Assembly: GCF_013375035.1 (NCBI RefSeq)
Contig: NZ_CP056032.1
Span: 310,001 to 374,000 of the forward strand
Origin: Spirosoma sp. KUDC1026
GTDB taxonomy: Bacteria > Bacteroidota > Bacteroidia > Cytophagales > Spirosomataceae
Direction of reading: 5' to 3'
DNA: 64,000 nucleotides
The notes beneath the pieces are model-generated. The model searched no databases. It was not told where the DNA came from and saw only the letters and a list, made by a program, of their open reading frames with translations. This document shows, one piece after another, positions 9,205 through 18,645 of the stretch; position 1 is the stretch's first letter; every line of letters begins with the position of its first letter. A program made the translations under genes and the position numbers.

Positions 9205-9254
9205 GACAACCCCCTCCTAATTTTCTAGGAGGGGGCAGGGGGTGGTAGTTGTCG
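9205..9254. repeat. REP-like intergenic palindromic element B
   Basis: A perfect 10-bp stem, CCCCCTCCTA and TAGGAGGGGG with an ATTTTC loop at 9210-9235, is nested in outer arms GACAAC (9205-9210) and GTTGTC (9249-9254), the outer base overlapping the inner arm. The right side continues CAGGGGGTGG. It lies just after the stop of the minus-strand asparaginase gene and may also act as its terminator. Confidence 0.55.
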
Positions 9255-9264
9255 GAAAACAGCT

Positions 9265-10308
9265 CTAGGCAAAATGGCTTTCAGAAGGAACAACTTTGGC
9301 CGCTTCGTCGCCCTGAGTGATGGTATAACTAAACCCTTTCTGAATCGAGTAAGCCCCTACTTCGCCTTGTTTGTTGACCGCAATAAAACCCACCTGAAAG
9401 GTTTTTGCTTTCTCCGGATTGATTTTGATGATTCGTTCAACGGCGCGTTTGCAGGCTTCTTTCGGCGAGAGTCCCGACCGCATCCCCTCCACGACAAGGT
9501 GCGTGCCGCAGGTTCGGATAACCTCTTCGCCCTGACCCGAGCAGGTGGCCGCGCCCACTTCATTGTCGACGTAAAGACCAGCCCCGATAATAGGTGAATC
9601 CCCTATTCGACCGCGTAGTTTGAACGCCATACCGCTCGTGGTACACATACCCGACAGATTACCGGCTTTATCCAGTGCGAGCGTACCCATCGTATCGTGA
9701 TTAGGCGTGCCGTCGTCAAAATAAGAGGGCGCGAACGGGCCGCCTTTTTTGCCCATGGGTTTCTGATTCTCAATATTGATAATCGGTTTGTACTCCGACT
9801 TTTTCAGCCATTCCCTATACGTCTTCTCCGCATCGGCCGAAAGCTTTTCGGGCTCTTTTTTGAAGCCGTTTGCCAGGGCGAACTGCAAAGCTCCTTCACC
9901 CGCGAGCATGACGTGGGGCGTTGTTTCCATCAGTTTACGCGCCACTGAAACGGGGTGTTTGATATGCTCCAGAAAAACAACCGACCCACAATTGTATTTA
10001 TCGTCCATAATGCAGGAGTCCAGCGTAACATAGCCGTCCCGATCCGGATTACCACCCAGCCCAACGCAGCAGTTGATATCGTTTTCAATCGCAATACCCG
10101 CCTGTTCAACGGCATCTAGTGCATTACCGCCTTTCTGCAGCACGGGCCAGGCAGCTCCGTTGGCAATGGTACCACTGTCCCAGGTTGAAATAACAAGGGG
10201 TTTGGCGACTGCACTGCTTCGTACCGTTGTACGCGCAAAGGTTTCAGTAAGGCTGGTAAAAGGCACGGCCAGCGCACTCCAGCGAAGAAAAGACCGTCTT
10301 GATGACAT
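9265..10308 (-). CDS. Glycosylasparaginase (N4-(beta-N-acetylglucosaminyl)-L-asparaginase), exported
   Basis: A 347-residue Ntn-hydrolase precursor that removes the glycan-bound or free asparagine side chain, giving aspartate. It starts with a twin-arginine-like signal (SRRSFLRW, then a hydrophobic stretch), which fits export by Tat to the periplasm. The self-cleavage site is His204-Asp205-Thr206 in the PNHDTMGTLALD segment; Thr206 would become the N-terminal nucleophile of the beta chain. Downstream RGRIGDSPIIGAG and TCGTHLVVE are the substrate-binding loops conserved in the family. It stands alone on the minus strand. Plain L-asparaginase or isoaspartyl peptidase activity is the alternative, but HDT favours glycosylasparaginase. 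Confidence 0.92.
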   Translation of the reverse strand: MSSRRSFLRWSALAVPFTSLTETFARTTVRSSAVAKPLVISTWDSGTIANGAAWPVLQKGGNALDAVEQAGIAIENDINCCVGLGGNPDRDGYVTLDSCIMDDKYNCGSVVFLEHIKHPVSVARKLMETTPHVMLAGEGALQFALANGFKKEPEKLSADAEKTYREWLKKSEYKPIINIENQKPMGKKGGPFAPSYFDDGTPNHDTMGTLALDKAGNLSGMCTTSGMAFKLRGRIGDSPIIGAGLYVDNEVGAATCSGQGEEVIRTCGTHLVVEGMRSGLSPKEACKRAVERIIKINPEKAKTFQVGFIAVNKQGEVGAYSIQKGFSYTITQGDEAAKVVPSESHFA

Positions 10309-10575
10309 AAAAAAAGTTGGTTAGCGTCGACTACTCACGCACGCTGTTCAATCAGTATAATCGAAAACCAGCACCCGCCGGCTACCTAAATTCTGCGCGT
10401 CCGTTTACGCAAAATAACTATAAATTGAGGGGTTTACGTATAAAAACACCGGTGAAGTCGTAGCTTTAAGCAGTCAAGCTCACCTATCAGGCTGACACAG
10501 AAAATATTCTTTGCCTATTAATCGAAATTTAGTCAACGCATAGTACGGGCTTAACGCCTTAATCGACCTATCACA

Positions 10576-11745
10576 ATGAAAAAAAAGCTAACAGCCGTCA
10601 TGAGGTGGGCCGCATTGGCTCTTCTGCCAGCCTTAACACTCGCCCAGCAGGGATTCGCTCAGAGTGGCCCGTTTACGTTGCAGGGCAAACTGGGAACGAC
10701 GAAAGCGCCCGCTAAAGCTTATCTGCGCTATACGGTTAAAGGAGCCCCTCAGATGGATTCGGCCCTGGTGAGCAGTACTGGTACGTTCGAATTTAAAGGT
10801 ACCGTCGAAGAGCCTCTTCAGGCTACACTGCTCGTTGATAAACTCGGTACGGGCTACAGCCGGGCCCGGCCTATTCCGGGCACGGGTGTTTATCTGGAGC
10901 CGGGTACAATTGCCGTCATTAGCCCTGACTCCTTGAACAACGCGGTAGCCAGCGGCACTTTGCTGAATACCGATAACCAGAAGTTAAAGAATCTACTAAA
11001 GCCCGCCAGTGATCAGATGGTGGCTTTGATGAAAGAGTACCGATCGGCAACACCCGAGCAGCGCCAGTCAAAAGAATTTGAAGCCAGCATTGACAAGCGT
11101 TACGAAGCGATTCAGGCCGATCAGAAAGTGTTCCTGAAACAGTTTATTCAGGCAAATCCGAAAAGCCTGGTGAGTCTGGATGCGCTGCGTTCCTACGGGG
11201 GCTCTTTCCCGGAATATGGCGAGGTTGAACCCCTCTTCGCGGGTCTGTCACCAGAAGTCAAAAATACCCAGCTGGGCCAGTCGTATGACAAAATGCTGGG
11301 GGCCATTAAGCAAACATCCATCGGGGCTGTGGCGCCCGATTTTACACAAGCCGATACGCTGGGTAAGGAAATTGCGCTGCACGACTTCAAAGGCAAATAC
11401 GTGCTGGTTGATTTCTGGGCGAGCTGGTGCGGTCCCTGCCGGGCCGAAAATCCGAACGTTGTCCAGAATTATAATGCCTTTAAAGATCGTCAGTTTACCG
11501 TGTTAGGCGTGTCGCTGGACCGTCCCAATGCCAAGGACGCCTGGATCAAAGCCATTCACAAGGATAACCTGACCTGGACGCACGTATCGGATCTCAAATT
11601 TTGGGACAACGAAGTCGCCAAGATGTATGGCGTCCGGGCTATTCCCCAGAATTTTCTGATCGGTCCCGACGGCAAGATTCTGGCAAAAAACATTCGCGGG
11701 GAGGAACTCGGCAAAAAACTGGCTGAGCTGCTGCCGGTGAAATAA
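10576..11745 (+). CDS. TlpA-like thioredoxin with N-terminal DUF4369-type domain
   Basis: A 389-residue exported protein. Residues 1-29 form a signal peptide ending in FAQ. Residues 31-240 make a beta-rich then helical region of the kind found in Bacteroidota thiol-disulfide interchange proteins (DUF4369 plus linker). Residues 250-389 are a thioredoxin/AhpC-TSA fold with the redox site Trp284-Cys-Gly-Pro-Cys288 and cis-Pro357 (RAIPQNF). It probably reduces or isomerises disulfides in the periplasm; the partner is not known. It is transcribed alone and ends before a 28-bp perfect palindrome. The ATG at 10576 gives a textbook signal peptide. Confidence 0.9.
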   Translation: MKKKLTAVMRWAALALLPALTLAQQGFAQSGPFTLQGKLGTTKAPAKAYLRYTVKGAPQMDSALVSSTGTFEFKGTVEEPLQATLLVDKLGTGYSRARPIPGTGVYLEPGTIAVISPDSLNNAVASGTLLNTDNQKLKNLLKPASDQMVALMKEYRSATPEQRQSKEFEASIDKRYEAIQADQKVFLKQFIQANPKSLVSLDALRSYGGSFPEYGEVEPLFAGLSPEVKNTQLGQSYDKMLGAIKQTSIGAVAPDFTQADTLGKEIALHDFKGKYVLVDFWASWCGPCRAENPNVVQNYNAFKDRQFTVLGVSLDRPNAKDAWIKAIHKDNLTWTHVSDLKFWDNEVAKMYGVRAIPQNFLIGPDGKILAKNIRGEELGKKLAELLPVK

Positions 11746-11780
11746 GAGAAGGATAGAAGAAAGAGAAAAAACCGTATTAC

Positions 11781-11850
11781 AAGAAGAAAGAGAAAAGACC
11801 GCTCGTGTGCTGATGACTTCAGACACGAGCGGTCTTTTCTCTTTCTTCTT
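11781..11850. terminator. Very long palindromic terminator (28-bp perfect stem)
   Basis: Arms at 11781-11808 and 11823-11850 are perfect 28-bp reverse complements around a 14-base spacer, with a further 4-bp CTGA/TCAG stem inside. The core is GACCGCTCGTGT and its complement; the outer part is purine/pyrimidine-rich and supplies A and T runs in both directions. It lies between the convergent TlpA-like and endonuclease III genes, so it probably ends both. Confidence 0.88.
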
Positions 11851-11897
11851 TTCTCTATTGTCTAATCTTGTCTTACCTCTTTCTTCTTACGTCTAAA

Positions 11898-12560
11898 TCA
11901 CCGATGCCGCTCAACGCCTACTTGCTCACACCAAGGCAGCACGACGCAGGTGGAACAGCGAGGTAGTGAACCGGTGCAGATGTGTTTACCGAAGGGCATC
12001 AGTAGCCGATTTATATTTACCCATTGCTCACGAGGCACCTGCGCTTCCAGCTTTTTCAACGTCTGCTCCGGCTGTTTGGTCTGCACGTATCCCCAGCGAT
12101 TGACAACCCGGTGAACGTGGACATCGACGCTGATGGCCGCCTGTCCCGTTGCGACGCCCAGCGCCAGGTTTGCGCATTTCGGGCCAACGCCTTTCAGTGA
12201 AATTAGAGTTTCATAATCGGCGGGCAACTCTCCGCCAAACTCGTTAATGATCCGATCAGCGATGCCGTGCAGGGTGTATGCTTTCTGATCGGGGTAGGTC
12301 GTCCCATACAGCAGATCGATCAGCGTTGGGATGTCGATCGCCAGTATCTGCTCAGGGGTACGTGCCTGTTCAAAGAGCCGCAACGAAACCGGAATGGTCG
12401 TTTCGTCCAGCGTCCGGATGGAAATGATGCAGGAAATCAGCTGTTCGAACAACGTATCGTACCCTTGCTCAAACAGCTCAAACATGGCCGCTTTTGGATA
12501 AGGCTGGATCGCTTTTTCGACTTCGCGCAGAACGAGGCCAAGATCAAAGTCGGGTTTCAT
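11898..12560 (-). CDS. nth: Endonuclease III-like DNA glycosylase with 4Fe-4S cluster
   Basis: A 220-residue base-excision repair enzyme that removes oxidised pyrimidines and nicks at abasic sites. The helix-hairpin-helix reads LKGVGPKCANLALG with catalytic Lys128, and the catalytic Asp is Asp146 in ISVDVHVHRV. The cluster ligands are Cys195, Cys202, Cys205 and Cys211 with the exact C-x6-C-x2-C-x5-C spacing. One oddity: the usual LSAQxTD segment near residue 45 reads CIISIRTLDE, so the base-recognition glutamine is replaced. It follows the OmpA-like gene on the same strand with a 74-bp gap that contains a GC hairpin (CGCGGGT and its complement, 12575-12600). Confidence 0.88.
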   Translation of the reverse strand: MKPDFDLGLVLREVEKAIQPYPKAAMFELFEQGYDTLFEQLISCIISIRTLDETTIPVSLRLFEQARTPEQILAIDIPTLIDLLYGTTYPDQKAYTLHGIADRIINEFGGELPADYETLISLKGVGPKCANLALGVATGQAAISVDVHVHRVVNRWGYVQTKQPEQTLKKLEAQVPREQWVNINRLLMPFGKHICTGSLPRCSTCVVLPWCEQVGVERHR

Positions 12561-12634
12561 GACGGAGTAGTTAACGCGGGTAATGAAATCGTCACCCGCG
12601 TCAACATGACTCCTAAATCAACCAAACTGTTTTA

Positions 12635-13858
12635 TCAGGCCTGCACGATGACTAGTTCAACTCGCCGGTTTTCGGGCCGCTCTTTCAGCGAGCGATTCGT
12701 ATTAATAGGTCGCGATGGGCCATAGCCAACCGTTTCAACCCGGTCGCTGTTGATGCCTTTTGATACCAAGTACCGCTTTACTTCATCGACCCGATTGCGC
12801 GACAGCTCCACGTTAGCGTCAAAATCGCCCACGATATCCGTGTGTCCTTCCAGCTTGATGCGCATGGTTGGATTATCCCGCATAATACCTACCAACCGCT
12901 CCAGTTCGGGATAGGATTCTGACTTCAGGTCGTATTTCGATACGTTGAAATAGATGTTTTTCAACGTAATCCGGGCTCCGGCTTCAATAGGTACTAGATT
13001 AAAATCGCGGGATATGTTCACCCGGTTCGTTGCCAGCGTATCGCTCTGACTGAAGTATCCCTTTGCCGATGCTGTAACAACGTAAACGCCCCGCGTTTCG
13101 ACAGGGATTGAATAAGCACCCGATGGGATTGCGCTCCGGGTCGAGTCGGCGGGGCCGTCGCCAGTCACCTCCGCCCCCGAAATAAGCCGGTACGTCAGCG
13201 TGGCCTGTACGGGATCTTTGGTTTTAGCATCGCGCGTTACGCCGTTGATGGCTATTACCGCCGGCGCAACAGCAACCGGCGGTTGAGGAGCTGGTGCTTG
13301 CTTTGGCGGAGCTGGCGTCGCGCGGGGCTGGGTTTTGGGCTGGGGCCGTTGTGAATATTGCTGTCTGGCCGGATTTATGATATGAACACCCCAGAAATTA
13401 AAACAAGTGATGGCACCACCTTTTTGATCAATATAATCCTTGCATTCGAATAGATCAAATACAGTATACCCTGGATCAATACGCTCAAAATAAGCAACGA
13501 AGTCAACCTGTTCACCGGGTGCTACTTTCCGACGCATCTCCGACGGAATATTTTCGGCCCGAATCAGCTTATACGATCGCTCCCCCTGATTAACGTATAA
13601 TTTGGTACTTGCCTGTAGACCAATATTGCTTTCTGATGGCAGGCTGAACATCCGGGGCATACTTCGCCGATAGCTTTGCCGTACCTGCTGAAACTTCATA
13701 TACACAATTGTATATTCTTTTGTGAGCTCGACGCGCTGAATAGTCACGTCGGGGTCATTTGCGTCTTCAATGCGTGGGTTAGGCGTAGCGTACTGCACCT
13801 GCGCGTATAGGCCAGGCGCAGCAAACGTCAATAAAAGAAAGAGGAGAAAGCGGTTCAT
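12635..13858 (-). CDS. OmpA family outer-membrane/peptidoglycan-linked protein
   Basis: A 407-residue secreted protein. Residues 1-19 form a signal peptide ending in LYAQ. Residues 20-165 are a domain I do not recognise. A proline- and alanine-rich linker follows (about 168-200), then a carboxypeptidase-regulatory-like beta-sandwich (about 203-290) and a C-terminal OmpA domain. The peptidoglycan-binding pattern LEGHTD (Asp341) and the matching Arg356 in ELSRNRVDEVKRYL are both present, as is the ERPENRRVELV end. It should anchor to the cell wall. No porin barrel is evident. The role of the N-terminal domain is unknown; it is not an obvious gliding or T9SS subunit by sequence. Confidence 0.88.
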   Translation of the reverse strand: MNRFLLFLLLTFAAPGLYAQVQYATPNPRIEDANDPDVTIQRVELTKEYTIVYMKFQQVRQSYRRSMPRMFSLPSESNIGLQASTKLYVNQGERSYKLIRAENIPSEMRRKVAPGEQVDFVAYFERIDPGYTVFDLFECKDYIDQKGGAITCFNFWGVHIINPARQQYSQRPQPKTQPRATPAPPKQAPAPQPPVAVAPAVIAINGVTRDAKTKDPVQATLTYRLISGAEVTGDGPADSTRSAIPSGAYSIPVETRGVYVVTASAKGYFSQSDTLATNRVNISRDFNLVPIEAGARITLKNIYFNVSKYDLKSESYPELERLVGIMRDNPTMRIKLEGHTDIVGDFDANVELSRNRVDEVKRYLVSKGINSDRVETVGYGPSRPINTNRSLKERPENRRVELVIVQA

Positions 13859-14196
13859 CGTTGTTGTCTGACAGAGAGTTAGTCTACACTAAACGTTTGA
13901 CAACGACTTGTAGTTTTGGGTTTAATTCATTCGCATTTCTTCCTTCCCACGCGTACAATTTTACGGCTGTTTTGTCGAGTACGCTCATGACAGTGGCCTG
14001 GTACTATCCACTCAAATACGAGCATAAACGTCTTTGAAAAATCGTGCTGTACTTAAACGGCGAGTTATAATGAAAGTACCTCGTCGACGCTAAGTTTTTC
14101 GGATCGGCCGTTTGTACATCATCAAAAGTGGTAAGCCGTCAAATGCGAAGCGGCTCCCCAATCGGGGAGCCGCTTCGCATACGCTATCTTCTTTGG
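13859..14196. other. Intergenic region, 338 bp
   Basis: The part next to 13859 should hold the promoter of the OmpA-like gene, which reads away from it. The part next to 14196 holds the palindrome at 14143-14180 that follows the SusD gene. I see no open frame or RNA structure of note between them. Confidence 0.6.
14143..14180 (-). terminator. Terminator of the SusC/SusD operon
   Basis: A perfect 17-bp stem, ATGCGAAGCGGCTCCCC and its complement around an AATC loop, lies 17 bp after the SusD stop. On the minus strand the stem is followed by TTGAC, so the T run is weak, but stem length and position support termination. Confidence 0.8.
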
Positions 14197-15576
14197 TTAA
14201 TACCCCTGGTTCTGTACCAGTGCGGGGTTTGTCGTGATTTCCCGCAGTGGTATTGGATAGATCAGACGCGAATCGTTCCAGTTGAGCGAGCCAACCCGGC
14301 TGCGCGTACGCTTCAGATCGTGAATCAGCGTTCCTTCAAAAGCCAGTTCAATCCGGCGTTGACGCAGGATCTCAGCCACGGTTAATTGTGCTTGAGTGAT
14401 TGCGCCCAGTTCGGCCCGTGCCCGGATCAGGTTGATGTCCGCCAGTGGCGTAGCACCCACCGTGGTACCCGCCCGAAAATTCGCTTCCGCACGCGTCAGG
14501 TACATTTCGGCCAGGCGGAAAACCTGGATATTGCCGTACTGGTTATAGTACTTGTACGTCCGAATAGCGCCAATATCATCCTGATAGAAAAGCGCTCCTC
14601 GATAATCGTCGGCTTCTAACTGGTTGAAGAACGCTTCCGTAATTTCGATGTCGCCACGACCGCCTACTTCCGACGAACCATAGAACGTATTCAGGTCGTT
14701 GGTGCCATCCTGGTCCGTAATCTGAACGGCAAAAATCGTCTCGGCTGTATTCACTCCATTCAGGAAGGCACGTAAGTCAAATACACCTTCCAGAGGCACC
14801 AGCGAGAACGTATTGCGGCCAATTACGCGGTTGGCGGCATTGGCCGCATTTGGATAATCGGCCTGCTGCAGGTACACACGGGAAAGCTGCGCCGATGCAG
14901 CACTTTTGGTCGCAAAGAATCCATTGGTTCCATCGTTAGGCAGATTGGTCTCGGCCTGGGTCAGATCCTGAATAATCTGTGCATAGACTGCTGCCACCGT
15001 ATTCCGGGGAATATTGCTACCGGCGTTAAGCACCGCCGTTGGTGTCGTCACAATGGGAACACCCAGATTCACATTGGCATCGCCATCGCCCCAGGCTTTG
15101 CCAAAAAAGCGCACCAACTCAAAATACATAGAACCCCGGATAAATTTGGCTTCGCCCTCAATCCGGGGACGATTGGCCGTAGCGGCCAGATTCAGATTTG
15201 CCAGTACCGTATTACAGATGTTGATTGTCCGGTACGCTTCCGTCCAAGTCAAGTCAGCCTGGCTGTTATTGATCAGAATATTCTTTGTATATATCTGCTG
15301 AGGTGCTGCAAATGTACCCGTCCATAGAACATCGCCTGTGTTGGGCACGGTACCCAGCAGTTCGCCGTCACGTTGTAGGTCACCTCCATAAAGGTATGCA
15401 CTACTAATGCCGTCGTATGCACCAGCAAGCAGAGCCTGTAAATCGGCAGCCGTACTCAGCGCCTGCGACGTTCCAATCGAAGTTACCGGCTCGATATTTA
15501 GTTTATTATCGCACGAAGTCAGCCACAGAGATAGCGACAACGCCGACATAAAGAGAAGAGAATGCTTTGTTTTCAT
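14197..15576 (-). CDS. SusD/RagB family nutrient-binding lipoprotein
   Basis: A 459-residue outer-membrane lipoprotein. The signal peptide ends in the lipobox LTSC, followed by DNKLNIEP, typical of SusD proteins. The helical TPR-like N-terminal half (AYRTINICNTVLANL, GEAKFIRGSMYFELVRFFG) and the C-terminal pattern QVFRLAEMYLTRAEANFR with RRIELAFEG are family hallmarks. It caps the SusC channel and binds the substrate before TonB-driven import. The start lies 18 bp after the SusC stop, so the pair is one operon. The ligand cannot be predicted: no glycoside hydrolase, lyase or regulator gene is attached. Confidence 0.93.
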   Translation of the reverse strand: MKTKHSLLFMSALSLSLWLTSCDNKLNIEPVTSIGTSQALSTAADLQALLAGAYDGISSAYLYGGDLQRDGELLGTVPNTGDVLWTGTFAAPQQIYTKNILINNSQADLTWTEAYRTINICNTVLANLNLAATANRPRIEGEAKFIRGSMYFELVRFFGKAWGDGDANVNLGVPIVTTPTAVLNAGSNIPRNTVAAVYAQIIQDLTQAETNLPNDGTNGFFATKSAASAQLSRVYLQQADYPNAANAANRVIGRNTFSLVPLEGVFDLRAFLNGVNTAETIFAVQITDQDGTNDLNTFYGSSEVGGRGDIEITEAFFNQLEADDYRGALFYQDDIGAIRTYKYYNQYGNIQVFRLAEMYLTRAEANFRAGTTVGATPLADINLIRARAELGAITQAQLTVAEILRQRRIELAFEGTLIHDLKRTRSRVGSLNWNDSRLIYPIPLREITTNPALVQNQGY

Positions 15577-15594
15577 CGTGTCTTGAATTGTCGC

Positions 15595-18500
15595 TTAGAA
15601 GCCAATTTGTAACCCACCAACGATTGTGCGCGGCTGTGGTGCCGAATAGAAGTCGATCCCAAGGTTAACCGGGTTACCCTGGTAGGCATCGGAGTTTACT
15701 TCCGGATCCCAGCCTGTGTAATTCGTAAAAGTCAGCAGGTTCTGACCCGTTACGTACACCCGCACCCGGTTCAGACCAACCCGACTGATAATCGGTTTTG
15801 GCAGCGAGTATCCCAGCGTAATGGTTCGCAGACGAACGTAGTCACCTTTCTGCAGGTACCGCGATGATTCGCCGGTACCGTTGCCGCCCAGCAGACGAGC
15901 CTGTGGCACGTCGGTAACATCACCCGGATTCCGCCAGCGTCTCAGCTGCGAGATGTCCTGGTTGTCGAAGAAGTCGCCATTGGCTTCCTGAAATTTACCG
16001 CCCCCGTTGTAGATGTAGTTACCAAACTGTCCCTGGAACAGGAAGCTTAATTCAACACCTTTGTAGGAGAACGAGTTGGTGACCCCACCCGTAAATTTCG
16101 GTGTTGGACTTCCTAGCGGCACGAATGCAGCCGCATTATAGTCGTTCGTCGTTGCCCGGTCCCGGCTTCCATTGCCCAGATCAGTGTTGGTGTAATACAG
16201 CGCGTCGCCATTCTGCACATCAACTCCAGCATATTCAGGGCCAACAAACACACCAATCGGCTGCCCTTCCTGTGCCCGGTTCAGGAAGCTACCCGTAATG
16301 GTTGTACCACCCAGATTCGTTACGGTATTTTTATTGTAGGCCACGTTCAGCGACGTATTCCAGCGGAAATCGCCAACCAGGTTCTGAGAGTTGAAAACAA
16401 ATTCAACGCCTTTATTTTCGAGATTACCAACGTTTCGGAGCTGAGACCGGTACCCTGTTGAACCTGGTACGTTTACACTCAATAACAAACCACTTGTGTT
16501 TTTCTGATAGAAGTCAATCTCCCCTGTAATTCGATCTCCAAGGAAACCATACTCCAGACCGATGTCAGTTTGCAGGGTTTTTTCCCAGGTCAGATCCGGG
16601 TTAGCCAGTTGAATGGGCACCTGTCCCGGAACACCCGCATAACCTACAGCCGAATACAATGCCTGTGAGTTGAAGTTTCCAATTTCGGCATTACCCGTCA
16701 AGCCATAGCTAGCCCGAAGTTTCAGAGTACTCAACGCTTTCACGTTCTGCATAAACGACTCTTGTGTAATGATCCAGCCCGCCGATACCGCCGGGAAGAA
16801 ACCATATTTGTTGTTGGCACCAAAGCGCGATGAACCATCAACCCGGCCTGATACCCCAATCAGGTAGCGATTGTTGAAGCGGTAGTTGGCGCGGGCAAAG
16901 TACGACAAGAAGCTAAAGCGCGTTTCGGCACCGGTTCCGCCCGTAATACGTCCCGCCGACGTGATCTGCTTGTAGGCATCACTTGGGAACTGCTGCCCCG
17001 TTACCGAGCCGCTATTCGTCCGCGACTCCTGATACGACATCCCCAGCGTAGCGTCGATGGCGTGTTTCTCAGCGAAGGTCTGACCAAATGTAAAGTAGTT
17101 GTTCGTCGTGTAGTTCGTTACCTGCCGGAAGGTGTTAATTCCCAATCCATTCGGTGCTCCCGTATTCCGGGCCGTTTCCTGACCGTAGTATTCTTCTTCC
17201 TGCTGGGCAATCAGATCAGTACCAAACTCGGTTCGGAACGATAATCCAGGCAAAATTTTGTAATCAGCAAAAGCATTCCCGATAATCCGGTACACTCGCG
17301 CCTGCAGCGATGCGAAATCTCGGTTTAGCAGCGGGTTATAATACAGTGTGTAATTACCGCTCAACTGGTTCGTGCGCGGATCAATCACCGGGGTTATTGG
17401 CGGCAGGGCCACGATCTGCAATGGGGTCGAAAAGGCGTTATCGTTCGATACCCGGTCGTTGATCGAGTGGGTCAGGTTTAAGTTGACACCGATCGTCAGT
17501 TTGTCCGTTGCGCTGTGTTCCAGGTTGGCACGAGCCCCCAACCGGCGGAACCGGTTTTTGATCAGGATACCGTTCTGATCGAAATACTGCCCCGATACGA
17601 AGAACCGCGTTTTGGCGTCACCGCCCCGAGCGCTCAGATCGTACTGCTGTGACGGTGCACTCTGGAACGCTTCTTTCTGCCAATCCGTATTGTATAGCGG
17701 ATTAGCGCCCTGCCAGCCTGCAGCATTATCGGCCGCATAACGGGTAAAGCGGCTCGCTACCGATGCCGCCGAATAAACCGGAATGCCCAAAGCAGCCGAG
17801 TTGGCCCGGGCTTCCTGAAACAGTTCCACATACTGCTGGGTATTCAGCCACGTCCGCAGATGTGTGGGAGAGCTCGCACCGACCTGCGCTGATGCCTCAA
17901 AAGTCGTTTTCCCGACCTTTCCTTTCTTGGTCGTAATCAGCACGACGCCGTTCGAGGCCCGGGCCCCGTAGATGGCCGACGCCGACGCATCTTTCAGCAC
18001 CTCCAGCGACTCAATGTCGTTGGGGTTCAGGTCGGCAATCGGGTTCGTTGGCGCCGTTGTCGACGATTGGTCCGATGACGTAATGGGGATACCATCGATG
18101 ACGTAGAGCGGTTGGCTGCTGGCCGTCAGCGACGACGCCCCCCGCACCCGAATCTGAATACCCTGACCAACTTTACCGTTCAGGGAGGTTACCTGCACGC
18201 CCGCCAGCTTACCCTGGAAAGCCTGCTCGACGCTGGGAACCGGAATATTTTCGATCTCCCGGGCCGATACCCTGGCGATGTTCCCCGTCAGGTTCCGTTT
18301 CGACTGGGCACCGTACCCCGTTACGACCACTTCGTCGAGCGAGCGCGTATCGTTGCTCATGACAACGTCAACCGTCGTGCGGCTGCCTACGTTGATTTCC
18401 TGCGTTGTTACGCCCACAAAGCTGAATACCAGCGTAGCAATGTTATCAGGCAGCACTATTGAGTAGTTCCCCTCGGAATCAGTCTGTGTTCCCCGGGTTG

Positions 18501-18645
18501 TTCCCTTGGCAACGACCGATACGCCCGGCAGGGCTCCACCGTCTTCGGCGGATGTGACCTTCCCCGTTACCCGTCGTTCCTGGGCCAGGGTATTCGTTGT
18601 TATAGCGCATAAGATCACGACTATAAACAGTAAAAAACGTCTCAT
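15595..18645 (-). CDS. SusC/RagA family TonB-dependent outer-membrane transporter
   Basis: A 1016-residue protein with a signal peptide (residues 1-21, ending TLAQ), a carboxypeptidase-regulatory-like domain (about 25-100, VTGKVTSAEDGGALPGVSVV), a linker with the SusC hallmark LDEVVVTGYG, the plug domain (about 115-235, ending with VLKDASASAIYGARASNGV), and a 22-strand-type barrel to the C-terminal VGGLQIGF. It moves a ligand across the outer membrane with energy from TonB. It is the first gene of the SusC/SusD operon; the 235-bp gap upstream must hold the promoter. No ECF sigma or anti-sigma gene lies beside it, unlike many SusC systems. Confidence 0.95.
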   Translation of the reverse strand: MRRFLLFIVVILCAITTNTLAQERRVTGKVTSAEDGGALPGVSVVAKGTTRGTQTDSEGNYSIVLPDNIATLVFSFVGVTTQEINVGSRTTVDVVMSNDTRSLDEVVVTGYGAQSKRNLTGNIARVSAREIENIPVPSVEQAFQGKLAGVQVTSLNGKVGQGIQIRVRGASSLTASSQPLYVIDGIPITSSDQSSTTAPTNPIADLNPNDIESLEVLKDASASAIYGARASNGVVLITTKKGKVGKTTFEASAQVGASSPTHLRTWLNTQQYVELFQEARANSAALGIPVYSAASVASRFTRYAADNAAGWQGANPLYNTDWQKEAFQSAPSQQYDLSARGGDAKTRFFVSGQYFDQNGILIKNRFRRLGARANLEHSATDKLTIGVNLNLTHSINDRVSNDNAFSTPLQIVALPPITPVIDPRTNQLSGNYTLYYNPLLNRDFASLQARVYRIIGNAFADYKILPGLSFRTEFGTDLIAQQEEEYYGQETARNTGAPNGLGINTFRQVTNYTTNNYFTFGQTFAEKHAIDATLGMSYQESRTNSGSVTGQQFPSDAYKQITSAGRITGGTGAETRFSFLSYFARANYRFNNRYLIGVSGRVDGSSRFGANNKYGFFPAVSAGWIITQESFMQNVKALSTLKLRASYGLTGNAEIGNFNSQALYSAVGYAGVPGQVPIQLANPDLTWEKTLQTDIGLEYGFLGDRITGEIDFYQKNTSGLLLSVNVPGSTGYRSQLRNVGNLENKGVEFVFNSQNLVGDFRWNTSLNVAYNKNTVTNLGGTTITGSFLNRAQEGQPIGVFVGPEYAGVDVQNGDALYYTNTDLGNGSRDRATTNDYNAAAFVPLGSPTPKFTGGVTNSFSYKGVELSFLFQGQFGNYIYNGGGKFQEANGDFFDNQDISQLRRWRNPGDVTDVPQARLLGGNGTGESSRYLQKGDYVRLRTITLGYSLPKPIISRVGLNRVRVYVTGQNLLTFTNYTGWDPEVNSDAYQGNPVNLGIDFYSAPQPRTIVGGLQIGF

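Noticed and set aside
12574..12601. GC-rich hairpin between the OmpA-like and nth genes
   Set aside because: The stem is 7 bp with no T run on the transcribed strand; not called as a terminator.
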